This document shows, piece by piece, positions 1 through 7,401 of a DNA stretch of 13,300 nucleotides (the stretch's first letter is position 1; each line of letters begins with the position of its first letter). A model generated the notes under the pieces. The model saw only the letters and a program-made list of their open reading frames with translations, was not told the origin of the DNA and searched no databases. Made by a program: the position numbers and the translations under genes. The stretch is from CAYWFU01 sp964457585 (GTDB lineage Bacteria; JACRDZ01), in NCBI GenBank assembly GCA_964457585.1, contig CAYWFU010000090.1, positions 1 to 13,300 of the forward strand, written 5' to 3'.

Positions 1-145
1 CCATTGGACATGCAGGAGGTTGTGTCATTCCCGACATGTTTTATCGGGAATCTAGATTTTGTTGACTTAATTCTATGGTGTCGTACTTTGAACTGTTTTT
101 ACTTTGTGTCTTTGTGCCTCTGTCGCTTTGTAACTTAAAATTATA
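1..145. repeat. Intergenic dispersed repeats downstream of the SurA-like gene
   Basis: No gene is seen here. Positions 23-55 contain TGTCATTC, a hairpin made by TTCCCGA (28-34) and TCGGGAA (44-50), and then GAATCTAG. The same flanks, TGTCATTC and GAATCTA, enclose a different core at 4429-4456. Positions 85-136 are a low-complexity run built on words such as CTTTGTG and CTCTGTCG, which looks like a degenerate repeat rather than code. The hairpin could help end transcription of the gene ending at 146, but it has no T-rich tail, so I do not call it a terminator. Confidence 0.5.
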
Positions 146-1414
146 CTATTTCATAATTTCTATATTTACTTTCTGCCGTAAATTATTTAACCATATAATA
201 TATTTGCTTTCCATTTGATTTTGCAGTAAGGCGTTTTTAATTTCATCATGCAGAGTATCATACTGAACAAATCGTTTATCCAGAGCTTGAATAATATGAT
301 AACCGTATTGTGTTTTTACTGGATCGCTGATTTCATTTAGTTTGAGATTATAAGCTACTTCACCAAAACCTTCTATCATCATATTTTTTTTGAAATATCC
401 CAAATCTCCGCCCTTTTCACGGCTTAATGGATCAAGGGACTTTTCACGGGCAATTTGTTCAAAAGAAGATCCAGCATCCAATTGTTTTTTTATTTCATTT
501 GCTTCATCAAGTGTTTTTACTAAAATATGTCTTGCTTTAACTTCTTCTTCTCTTGGAAGTATTTTTTGTTCTTCTAAAAAAATAATATTGTATCCATAGC
601 GTGTTCTGACAGGTTGAGAAAATTCTCCGACTTTGAGCTTATTAAGTACTTCCTCAAATTCCGGTATCATATCTCCCTGTTTAAAATAGCCTAAATCTCC
701 TCCTTCTTGAGCTTTTGGATCTTCAGAATATTTTTTTGCTAACTCTTTTATATCAGCCCCGCCTGCAAGTTCTTTGTATATATCTTCAATTTTATTTTTA
801 GCTTCTTTTTCCTGTTTGGAATCTGCATCAGGTAAAATTTTAATTAAAATATGTCTGGCATGCGTCTCGCGTCCGATATGTAAGAAATATTCACGAATAT
901 CGCTTTCAGTAACATCCAGATGTGAGCGAATTTCTCTGTAAATTAAACGTTGAATAATCATGTTTTCCTGAACTGATTTTTTGAGTTTTTCATTTAGAGA
1001 ATCAGGATTAAGCCCTTTTTTGCCAAGAGCTTCTAAAAATTTAGAATCATCATTATTAAAACGTTCTTTTAATTGAGTAATATTTTTTTTAACTTCTTTT
1101 TCTACTTCTTCATCGCTAACAGTTACATTTAATTTTTTTGCTTCCTGTAATAAAATTCTACTTTCAACCAATTTTCCCAGAATTTCGGTTTTTTGTTTTT
1201 TTAAAACCTGTTCAACTTCTTCAGGTTTATAATTCTGCAATAAATCTTCTCTTAAAGAATCCAATTGCTCTTCTAATTCACTTTGAGTAATTATTTCATT
1301 ATTTACTTTAGCCATTATTCGATCAATAATAATTGCGTTAATATTTAAATTTTGAAAAATAATTAGTATCCCTATTAATAATAAATAAAAAATATTTTTT
1401 TTCAATCTATTCAA
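146..1414 (-). CDS. surA: SurA-like periplasmic peptidyl-prolyl cis-trans isomerase with two parvulin domains
   Basis: This 422-residue protein fits the SurA family, periplasmic chaperones that escort outer-membrane proteins. Residues 5-27 are a positively charged then hydrophobic signal peptide. Residues 28-160 match the SurA N-terminal helical domain, beginning with the typical IDRIMAKVNNEIITQSE segment. Two parvulin (PpiC) domains follow at about 184-282 and 293-380. Each starts with ARHIL and carries GGDLGYF and YGY.II signatures. A short C-terminal helix ends the protein, the usual SurA order and near the usual length. The start codon is TTG at 1414-1412. It is preferred because a full AAGGAGGA Shine-Dalgarno sequence lies 6 bases upstream and because the next ATG (residue 34) would delete the signal peptide. 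The upstream gap to the PabC-like gene holds a palindromic repeat, so the two may be separate transcripts. The presence of SurA implies an outer membrane. Confidence 0.9.
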   Translation of the reverse strand: MNRLKKNIFYLLLIGILIIFQNLNINAIIIDRIMAKVNNEIITQSELEEQLDSLREDLLQNYKPEEVEQVLKKQKTEILGKLVESRILLQEAKKLNVTVSDEEVEKEVKKNITQLKERFNNDDSKFLEALGKKGLNPDSLNEKLKKSVQENMIIQRLIYREIRSHLDVTESDIREYFLHIGRETHARHILIKILPDADSKQEKEAKNKIEDIYKELAGGADIKELAKKYSEDPKAQEGGDLGYFKQGDMIPEFEEVLNKLKVGEFSQPVRTRYGYNIIFLEEQKILPREEEVKARHILVKTLDEANEIKKQLDAGSSFEQIAREKSLDPLSREKGGDLGYFKKNMMIEGFGEVAYNLKLNEISDPVKTQYGYHIIQALDKRFVQYDTLHDEIKNALLQNQMESKYIIWLNNLRQKVNIEIMK

Positions 1415-1420
1415 AAAAAG

Positions 1421-1428
1421 TCCTCCTT
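1421..1428 (-). promoter_or_regulatory. Strong ribosome binding site that fixes a TTG start
   Basis: On the minus strand the sequence AAGGAGGA is followed by C and five T residues and then TTG. No other start codon at suitable spacing keeps the signal peptide, so this site decides the start of the SurA-like gene. Confidence 0.8.
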
Positions 1429-1454
1429 ATAATTTAGGTATAGGAATTTGGAAC

Positions 1455-1510
1455 GCTCGATAAATCGAGCAACTACATTGAAATTTTTGTAGTTGCCTGA
1501 TTTATCAGGC
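1455..1510. repeat. Triple-hairpin palindromic repeat (family A, two arms)
   Basis: Three stems sit head to tail. GCTCGA/TCGAGC (1455-1470) has a TAAA loop, GCAACTACA/TGTAGTTGC (1469-1496) has an 11-base loop, and GCCTGA/TCAGGC (1495-1510) has a TTTA loop. The 23-base left arm (1455-1477) is the exact reverse complement of 6465-6487. The right arm differs from that copy by base pairs that change together in the stem (CTCGA-TCGAG against CCTGA-TCAGG). It lies 10 bases past the stop of the PabC-like gene and may cap that minus-strand transcript. Confidence 0.75.
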
Positions 1511-1519
1511 TTAATTTTT

Positions 1520-2413
1520 CTATTTAATTTCCTCAAATTCCTCTAAATAGACACTTTCATTAACATACTGATTATAAATATCTATAAGTTTTTTTGTATA
1601 ATCACCTATTATGCCATTATTTATTTTTACATCATCAATTTGTAATACCGGAATAATACCGCGGACACTATTAGTTAAAAAGCATTCATCTGCTTCATAA
1701 AGCTCCTGTGGTTTTATTAATTCCTCAAAAACCGTTAAATTTGCACGTTGTGCCAGCTCAATTACGGTATCGCGTGCAATTCCTTCTAAAATTCCAGAGT
1801 TTATAGAGGGTGTAATTAATTTAAAATTTTTTATTAAGAATATATTGGTTATACTGCCTTCTGTAACATATCCATCTACATTTAATAATATTCCTTCAAA
1901 TGCATTTAATCTTTTTGCTTCCAGTTTTGCTAAAATACTATTTAACATATTTGCAGTTTTAAATGAAGGATTAATAGCTGTTGACAGATTTTTTCTTGTT
2001 TTAACAACAGCGATTTTAACACCCTGAATAGGAATATCGATTATTGTTTTTACAATAATAATTAACATTGGATTGTGACACAAATCTATATCCAGGCTAA
2101 CCTGTCCGATACCTCTTGAAATACAAATTCTAATATATGCATCGCGTGCCTGATTTTTTTCTAAAGTTTTGGCAACTGCCTGTGCAATTTCATATTTGGT
2201 AAATTTATGATGAAGAAAAATACCATTTGCTGATTTCAGGAGTCTATCTATATGTTCAGAAAGCTTGAAAAATTTTCCGCTGTATGAACGCAGAGTTTCA
2301 AATACAGCATCGCCATATAAAAAACCATGATCGAATATCGAGATTGCAGCATTTTCTTTTAAAACAAATTCCCCATTTATATAAACATATTCAGGTATAT
2401 TATCTTTTAGCAC
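1520..2413 (-). CDS. pabC: Class IV PLP-dependent aminotransferase/aminodeoxychorismate lyase (PabC/IlvE fold)
   Basis: This 297-residue fold-type IV PLP enzyme probably removes pyruvate from 4-amino-4-deoxychorismate to give p-aminobenzoate for folate. Conserved features are YINGEF (11-16), FDHGFLYGDAVFETLR (27-42) and HIDRL (54-58). The PLP Schiff-base lysine is K152 in FKTANMLNS. E185 in VTEGSITNIF should bind the pyridine nitrogen, and SGILEGIARD (206-215) belongs to the phosphate site. The start is GTG at 2413, with CAGGAG 7 bases upstream. It overlaps the end of the PabB/TrpE-like gene by 14 bases, so the two are translationally coupled, and this neighbour is the main reason for preferring PabC. 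Branched-chain or D-amino-acid aminotransferases share all these motifs and, at about 280-310 residues, the length also fits them. The fold is certain; the substrate is inferred. Confidence 0.75.
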   Translation of the reverse strand: MLKDNIPEYVYINGEFVLKENAAISIFDHGFLYGDAVFETLRSYSGKFFKLSEHIDRLLKSANGIFLHHKFTKYEIAQAVAKTLEKNQARDAYIRICISRGIGQVSLDIDLCHNPMLIIIVKTIIDIPIQGVKIAVVKTRKNLSTAINPSFKTANMLNSILAKLEAKRLNAFEGILLNVDGYVTEGSITNIFLIKNFKLITPSINSGILEGIARDTVIELAQRANLTVFEELIKPQELYEADECFLTNSVRGIIPVLQIDDVKINNGIIGDYTKKLIDIYNQYVNESVYLEEFEEIK

Positions 2414-3971
2414 TTCTAATCTCCTGATTTAATGTATTAGCTGCATCAAAAACATTTTTATAAATTTTTAATGCTTTTAATAAAGCTTCAGCTTTATATA
2501 TTGTTTCATAATATTCTCTTTGAGGAATTGAATCTGCAACAATTCCTCCGCCTGCTTGTATGTAAGCTATCCCATTTTTGATAAGAATAGTTCGAATTAG
2601 AATATTAATATCCATATCACCGGTAAAACTTATATATCCCGCAGACCCTGTATACAAATATCTATTTACTGTCTCTAATTCATTAATTATTTCCATGCAT
2701 CTGATTTTGGGAGTACCGGTAATTGTACCGCCTGGAAAAGTAGCTTCAAGTACATCCAGCCAGTCTTTATTTTTTTTTAATTTTCCAATAATATTCGAGA
2801 CAATGTGAATTACATGTGAATATTTTTCAAGAATCATAAGTTCATCAACTTTGATTGTGCCATATTCACAAACTTTTCCAATATCATTACGCTCCAAATC
2901 AACAAGCATAATATGTTCTGCGCGTTCTTTAGGGCTTAATAATAATTCAGCTCCCATTTCTTCATCTTTTGTTTTAGTAAAACCCCTTGGCCTGGTTCCT
3001 GCAATTGGCCTTGTTTCAACTTTATTATTTTCAAGCTTTACAAGACGTTCAGGAGAAGAGCTTATAACCTGAATATCCTGGAAATTTAAAAAACAAGCAA
3101 AAGATGAAGGATTTATTTTTCTTAAAATTTTATATAATCTGAATGAATCACCTTCAAAATCTATAGAAAATCTTTGTGATAAATTAGCTTGAAATATATC
3201 CCCTGCGCGAATATACTCTTTAGTTTTTTCAATCATTTTAACATAATCAGATTCTTTATAATTTGAAGTAAAATGATTAAATATTTTATATTTTCTGTCT
3301 ATATCAGTATATTCTTTGTCTTTTTGCTCCTGTAAAATGTTATCTATCAGTTCAGATTCATCATTTTTATTATTAAATTTAGTTTCTTTAATAATTTTTT
3401 CGATTTTTTCAATGTCTTTAATTGCTTTTTTATAACTTTTAATTTTATTTTTATGAATTTTAGTATTTTTTAAAATCTGCAGTTTATTATTAATATTATC
3501 AAAAATAATTATTGAGTCAACAAAAACAAAATAGCAATCAGGTATATTAAGTTCATCTGCCTTATCAAATAGTATTTTTTCAAAAAAACCAACAATCTCA
3601 TATGTGAAGTATCCTACACCACCACACTGAAAAGCACAGATTTCAGGTAATCTTAAACTTTTTCTTTTATTAATGATTTTACGTAGTTCTTTTAAAGGAT
3701 GTCCTTTTTTAACAATTTTTTTTTTTGATTTAATAATTTCTATTAATCTTTTTTTACTTTTAAAAATAAGATATGGATCGAAACCAATTATTGAGTATTG
3801 TCCAATTTTTGGATGTTTTTGAACACTCTCCAGTATAAAAGAATTTATTTTTTTCCCAAGTTTCTCATAAACTGAAATAGGAGTCAATGTATCAATTGGT
3901 ATTTCTTTATAAATAATTGCATAAGAACCTGATTTTAATTTTTTTACTTTTTCTATTGGAGGAAAAAACAT
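2400..3971 (-). CDS. pabB: Chorismate-utilising enzyme: aminodeoxychorismate synthase component I (PabB) or anthranilate synthase component I (TrpE)
   Basis: This 523-residue enzyme would aminate chorismate using ammonia from a glutamine amidotransferase subunit that is not encoded in this window. The N-terminal domain (1-180) includes FILES (45-49) and YSIIGFDP (59-66), segments near the tryptophan site in TrpE proteins. A lysine- and asparagine-rich linker follows at about 170-235. The catalytic domain (240-502) has AGDIFQANLSQRF (256-268), PIAGTRPRG (322-330), HIMLVDLERNDIGKV (353-367), FPGGTITGTPKI (412-423) and AGGGIVADS (473-481). Residue 324 is Ala, where E. coli PabB has its nucleophilic Lys274. 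Ala is typical of TrpE and, to my knowledge, also occurs in some PabBs. The overlap with the PabC-like gene argues for PabB, and the TrpE-like features argue for caution. There is no Shine-Dalgarno sequence before the ATG. A MITE-like element ends 22 bases upstream. Confidence 0.8.
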   Translation of the reverse strand: MFFPPIEKVKKLKSGSYAIIYKEIPIDTLTPISVYEKLGKKINSFILESVQKHPKIGQYSIIGFDPYLIFKSKKRLIEIIKSKKKIVKKGHPLKELRKIINKRKSLRLPEICAFQCGGVGYFTYEIVGFFEKILFDKADELNIPDCYFVFVDSIIIFDNINNKLQILKNTKIHKNKIKSYKKAIKDIEKIEKIIKETKFNNKNDESELIDNILQEQKDKEYTDIDRKYKIFNHFTSNYKESDYVKMIEKTKEYIRAGDIFQANLSQRFSIDFEGDSFRLYKILRKINPSSFACFLNFQDIQVISSSPERLVKLENNKVETRPIAGTRPRGFTKTKDEEMGAELLLSPKERAEHIMLVDLERNDIGKVCEYGTIKVDELMILEKYSHVIHIVSNIIGKLKKNKDWLDVLEATFPGGTITGTPKIRCMEIINELETVNRYLYTGSAGYISFTGDMDINILIRTILIKNGIAYIQAGGGIVADSIPQREYYETIYKAEALLKALKIYKNVFDAANTLNQEIRSAKR

Positions 3972-3993
3972 AATTTATTTTATCTAATAATAT

Positions 3994-4140
3994 TGTAAGC
4001 ATTCAGCCATCAGCTTACAGCATTCAGCTAGAAGTAAGAGAACCATGGTAAAACTAAAATCTTTAATGAGATACATATACTTTTTATGCTTTAAAAGCTT
4101 TATAAGCTGATAGCTGACAACTGATAGCTGAACGCTTACA
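3994..4140. mobile_element. MITE-like element, copy 1 (147 bp, 6-bp target duplication TAATAT)
   Basis: The ends are inverted repeats: TGTAAGCATTCAGCCATCAG at the left and, read on the other strand, TGTAAGCGTTCAGCTATCAG at the right, with weaker pairing for about 20 more bases. TAATAT occurs immediately outside both ends (3988-3993 and 4141-4146). A second copy in the same orientation lies at 10303-10447 with a different 6-bp flank. There is no transposase inside, so it would be moved in trans. It lies directly upstream of the PabB/TrpE-like gene. Confidence 0.8.
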
Positions 4141-4146
4141 TAATAT

Positions 4147-4467
4147 TTAACTCCGAGGTTAGGGTTTTTAATATATAAACATATATTTGAAAATATGTCA
4201 ATTGGAAAATTTGAAAATTCCAAATCCCAAATATCAAATCCCAAATAAATTTCAATATCCAAATTACAATTACAAAAATAGTTTGATAGTTGTTTGGGTA
4301 TATATTGAAATTTGGTGCTTATTTGTAATTTGGTGCTTGTAATTTGGAATTTAGGCAGTTGTCCGAAGGGTAATAGGAATTGGAGATTAATTCGCTCCGC
4401 TTCTTCAGAATGACATCCAATACCAGCGTGTCATTCTGAGCGAAGCGAAGAATCTATTTCATTAAAT
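4147..4467. repeat. Non-coding gap with AT-rich inverted repeat and TGTCATTC-type palindrome
   Basis: No credible gene lies between the MITE and the end of fhs. Positions 4215-4352 form a loose inverted repeat. It opens with AAATTCCAAAT (4215-4225), closes with ATTTGGAATTT (4342-4352) and is filled with CAAAT/ATTTG words, including ATTTCAATAT against ATATTGAAAT. Positions 4391-4456 form a second inverted repeat, with TCAGAATGACA (4405-4415) facing TGTCATTCTGA (4429-4439) and GAAGCG-rich outer parts. Read on either strand it gives TGTCATTC and then GAAT, the flanks also seen at 23-55. It ends 11 bases from the fhs stop and could act as its 3' stem, although no T-run follows. Confidence 0.65.
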
Positions 4468-6255
4468 CTAGAATAATCCTTTAACTTTTCCTGTCTCTAC
4501 ATCAACATCCACTCTGCGGTAAGCAGGATCTGAACAAGTTCCAGGCATAAGTTTTATATTTCCGGCTATTGGAACCACAAAACCAGCGCCTTTGTAAATT
4601 AAAATATCTCTAACAAAAAGCTTCCAGCCTTTTGGAGAGCCTTTTAAATTAGGATTGTCAGTAAGAGAAAGGTGAGTTTTTACCATGCATGTTCCCATTT
4701 TAGCAATTTCAGGATCAGCTTCCATAGTTTTAGCTTTAGTTAAAGCTTCAGCACTAAATTCTACTCCATCAGCACCATAAACTTCTTTTGCAATCAATTC
4801 AATCCGTTGTCTTAAAGGTGTGCTGATTTCATAAAGGAATTTAAATTTGCTAGGTTCATTGCATGCATCAACTACTGCATCTGCCAGTTCAAGAGCACCA
4901 TCGCCGCCTTTTTCCCAGTGTTTAGAAAGAGCTACTCGGGCTCCCGCAGCTTCAACTAATCTGCGTACTGTTTTTATTTCATTGTCAGTATCAGTATAAA
5001 AAGCATTAATACATACAACAGGATTAATGCCTGCTTTTTTAACAGTATTAATATGCTGAAGCAAATTCGGCATTCCTTTTTCTACCCAGCCGACATTTTC
5101 TTCTTTATAAATAGGATCAAGAGGATTACCTGGAAGTGGAATTGGAGCACCGCCATGACACTTGAGCGCTCGAATTGTTGCTACTATTACTGCTGCATTT
5201 GGTTTTTGACCGGAATATCGGCATTTTAAATTCCAGAATTTTTCAAATCCGATATCAGCGCCAAATCCTGATTCTGTTACTGTGTAGTCGCCAAGTTTTA
5301 ATGCAATTCTGTCAGCAACAATAGATGATTGTCCAATAGCAATGTTAGCAAAAGGTCCGGCATGTACGAATACAGGTTGTCCTTCAATAGTCTGCATAAG
5401 ATTAGGATTCAATGCTTCAACCATCCATGCAGTCATAGCACCATCTACTTCTAAGTCTCTGGTTGTTACCGGTTTACCTGATTTATCATAGGCAACAACG
5501 ATTTTTCCCATTCGTTCTCTCATATCTTTTAAATCAGTAGCAACTGCTAAAATCGCCATAATTTCAGATGAAACTGCGATTGCAAACCCGGACTGCATCA
5601 TCTGACCGTCCATTTTTCCGCCCATACCAATGATAATGTTTCTGAGAGCCTGAGCGCAGAAATCCATAATCCATTTCATTTCCACTCTATCAGTATCAAT
5701 ATTCAAACGTTTCAGACCTCTTTTAGCTAGCTGAGCATCGTTATAGTTAAATTCATGCTGCATTCTTGAAGTCAGCGCTACCATAGCCAGATTGTGAGCG
5801 TTCATGATAGCATTAATATCCCCGGTTAATCCAAGAGAAAATGGAGTGAGCGGAATGCATTGTGACAAACCCCCGCCTGCTGCTGATCCTTTTATATTCA
5901 TTGTTGGACCACCAGAAGGCTGGCGTATTGCACCAATTACATTTTTACCTCGTTTACCTAATCCCTGAACCAAGCCAATAGTAGTAGTAGATTTCCCTTC
6001 ACCGAGCGGTGTAGGTGTAATAGCGGTTACATCAATAAATTTTCCATCTGGTTTATTCCCCAGCCGATTTAATACTTTTTTATAATCTACCTTCCCCACA
6101 TAATGACCATGAGGAAGTAATTCATCTTTTTCCAGCCCCAGTTGATCTGCTATTTGATATACTGTTTTCATTCTGGTTTCTGCATCTGCCGCAATTTCCC
6201 AATCAGGATGTTTAGTTGGATCTAACATTGTTGTTTTCTTTGAATCTAATGACAT
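4468..6255 (-). CDS. fhs: Formate-tetrahydrofolate ligase (10-formyl-THF synthetase)
   Basis: This enzyme joins formate and tetrahydrofolate at the cost of ATP to give 10-formyl-THF. It feeds purine and formyl-Met-tRNA synthesis or, in acetogens, the methyl branch of the Wood-Ljungdahl pathway. The ATP-binding loop is TPLGEGKSTTTIG (82-94). The family signatures are NIKGSAAGGGLSQ (120-132) and VATIRALKCHGG (358-369). The C-terminal part carries VKTHLSLTDNPN (525-536) and the conserved MPG (570-572). At 595 residues it is about 35 longer than common bacterial forms (about 555-560), but it is unbroken. The ATG at 6255 has AAAGGAG 7 bases upstream. Its G+C (about 40% in a sampled stretch) is above that of most neighbours, which could reflect strong conservation or codon selection. 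No other Wood-Ljungdahl gene is in the window, so its pathway cannot be decided here. Confidence 0.97.
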   Translation of the reverse strand: MSLDSKKTTMLDPTKHPDWEIAADAETRMKTVYQIADQLGLEKDELLPHGHYVGKVDYKKVLNRLGNKPDGKFIDVTAITPTPLGEGKSTTTIGLVQGLGKRGKNVIGAIRQPSGGPTMNIKGSAAGGGLSQCIPLTPFSLGLTGDINAIMNAHNLAMVALTSRMQHEFNYNDAQLAKRGLKRLNIDTDRVEMKWIMDFCAQALRNIIIGMGGKMDGQMMQSGFAIAVSSEIMAILAVATDLKDMRERMGKIVVAYDKSGKPVTTRDLEVDGAMTAWMVEALNPNLMQTIEGQPVFVHAGPFANIAIGQSSIVADRIALKLGDYTVTESGFGADIGFEKFWNLKCRYSGQKPNAAVIVATIRALKCHGGAPIPLPGNPLDPIYKEENVGWVEKGMPNLLQHINTVKKAGINPVVCINAFYTDTDNEIKTVRRLVEAAGARVALSKHWEKGGDGALELADAVVDACNEPSKFKFLYEISTPLRQRIELIAKEVYGADGVEFSAEALTKAKTMEADPEIAKMGTCMVKTHLSLTDNPNLKGSPKGWKLFVRDILIYKGAGFVVPIAGNIKLMPGTCSDPAYRRVDVDVETGKVKGLF

Positions 6256-6492
6256 AAAATTGCTCCTTTCTTACCACTGATTTTTATTATAACCCTTAGG
6301 TTATATATAGTAGAATTCCATTAAGGAACTCATTGAAAGCTTAAAACAGTAAATATTATATATATCTTTTATTTTGTGTTTTACATATTTATATGGTTTA
6401 AAATTTTGAGGTATTATATCATTAAAAGTTTTTTTGTAAAGATTTTTTTGTATAATGTCATTGGTGTAGTTGCTCGATTTATCGAGCCTAAT
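6256..6492. promoter_or_regulatory. Upstream region of fhs with possible promoter and small palindrome
   Basis: On the minus strand a TATAAT lies at 6291-6286, about 30 bases before the fhs start, but no good -35 element lies at the right distance. ATAACC CTTA GGTTAT (6290-6305) is a perfect 6-bp inverted repeat overlapping that TATAAT and could be an operator. The rest (6306-6464) is plain AT-rich sequence in which I see nothing, and no folate-type riboswitch was recognised. Confidence 0.35.
6465..6487. repeat. Palindromic repeat of family A, single arm
   Basis: TGTAGTTGC is followed by the hairpin GCTCGA-TTTA-TCGAGC and a T-rich stretch. It is the exact reverse complement of 1455-1477. On the minus strand it lies 5 bases after the stop of the exported hypothetical protein, the same kind of position as the copy after the PabC-like gene, so both could be transcript ends. 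Confidence 0.7.
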
Positions 6493-7293
6493 TTATTTTT
6501 CTTTAACCTCTATGATTTTTCCGTTCCTCACCCCAGTCCAAACCAATTTTTCGTTTAGAGCACGCGACATGAGAATGACGGTCTCAGTCGCATTATCGAG
6601 TTTAAGTGGTCGATACTCCAGTTTAGCAATGGGGAACCCTTTTCCACCGGATACTTCCTGATAGGTAGTATCACCTACATCGCCTTCCCATACCGATTCA
6701 GGCAGCATCCCTTTTGTCATGAAGACTTTAACAGTCTCCCCTGATTTCAACGTAAGATCTTTAAATGCGATCCATCCGATCTGTGTTCCTGCCCCGTTTT
6801 CACTACATTCGAATATTTGATCCTGGTTTATTCCAACCCATTTTTCATTAGTGTCAATAGTCTTCCACATAAAGAGTTTTATTGATTTTTGACCAGGCAC
6901 GTTCAGCAAATGGTATTTCTCTTCTCCAATTTTCACAATGCGTGCACCGACCCGGGCAACAGAATAGATGTCGCCATGTATATTCATCCATGGAGCTCCT
7001 GAAATCAACAAATATCTGAACATCATCATTTCAATTTTTTTTCCATCTTTTTCAACAGGGATCCATTTGCTCTCTGTTATCTTTTTGAAGTCACCAGCCT
7101 TGTTCCATCTCAGATATTCAATCGGCTTTCTCGTGTTATCCAGCATTGTCGAGCGCATCCGAACGAACCTCATATTTGCGCTGAAAAGCACGGCTGCATT
7201 ATTAGCTGATTTTGACTTAACTTCACAGCGGATGGTATTGGAGAAAAGAGTTACGACCATTAACATATATAATGCAAATGATTTTTTTGACAT
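6493..7293 (-). CDS. Exported protein of unknown function
   Basis: I do not recognise this 266-residue protein. Residues 1-23 look like a signal peptide: lysines at 3-4, a hydrophobic stretch FALYMLMVVTLF and then SNTIRCE. The cysteine at 23 is not in a convincing lipobox (TIRC), so processing by signal peptidase I or a retained anchor is more likely than a lipoprotein. The mature part has short alternating hydrophobic strands with many Trp, Gly and charged residues, suggesting a beta-rich periplasmic or secreted domain. No catalytic motif stands out. G+C is about 40-47% in two sampled 60-base stretches, well above the Roco remnant upstream (about 20% in one stretch), and codon choice looks different too. 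This suggests recent transfer or a different expression class. The Shine-Dalgarno region is only weakly purine-rich. CTTGTTAACAAG, a 12-bp palindrome at 7311-7322, lies 17 bases before the start. Confidence 0.7.
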   Translation of the reverse strand: MSKKSFALYMLMVVTLFSNTIRCEVKSKSANNAAVLFSANMRFVRMRSTMLDNTRKPIEYLRWNKAGDFKKITESKWIPVEKDGKKIEMMMFRYLLISGAPWMNIHGDIYSVARVGARIVKIGEEKYHLLNVPGQKSIKLFMWKTIDTNEKWVGINQDQIFECSENGAGTQIGWIAFKDLTLKSGETVKVFMTKGMLPESVWEGDVGDTTYQEVSGGKGFPIAKLEYRPLKLDNATETVILMSRALNEKLVWTGVRNGKIIEVKEK

Positions 7294-7310
7294 TTCTAAT
7301 TTCTTCTTTT

Positions 7311-7322
7311 CTTGTTAACAAG
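7311..7322. promoter_or_regulatory. Perfect 12-bp palindrome upstream of the exported hypothetical gene
   Basis: CTTGTTAACAAG is its own reverse complement and lies 17 bases before the start codon of the gene ending at 6493. Its position would suit a repressor operator, but no second site was seen and no regulator gene is nearby. Confidence 0.25.
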
Positions 7323-7401
7323 GTTATCGAAAAATTCAGTTTTAAAAATTTGTAAGAATCTTTATAAATATAGAGGGATTTGTTATTTATTTTCAATCAA
7401 C

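Noticed and set aside
390..599. Short plus-strand frames opposite the SurA-like, PabB-like, fhs, Roco and epimerase genes
   Set aside because: They lie antisense within well-supported genes, lack ribosome sites and encode no recognisable motif.
3984..4262. A 92-codon minus-strand open frame upstream of the PabB/TrpE-like gene
   Set aside because: It consists of the MITE-like element and the CAAAT-type inverted repeat. It has no Shine-Dalgarno sequence, and its composition follows the repeats.
6256..6464. Tetrahydrofolate or other riboswitch before fhs
   Set aside because: The leader between the possible promoter and the ATG is only about 30 bases, and the AT-rich upstream part shows no multi-stem aptamer pattern.
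6376..6661. Two overlapping plus-strand frames between fhs and the exported hypothetical gene
   Set aside because: They run across the family A hairpin and the antisense of the exported gene. The products are low-complexity and the frames have no ribosome sites.
7222..7236. Lipoprotein signal at Cys23 of the exported hypothetical protein
   Set aside because: The residues before the cysteine (TIR) do not fit a lipobox; Arg directly before the Cys is especially unfavourable.
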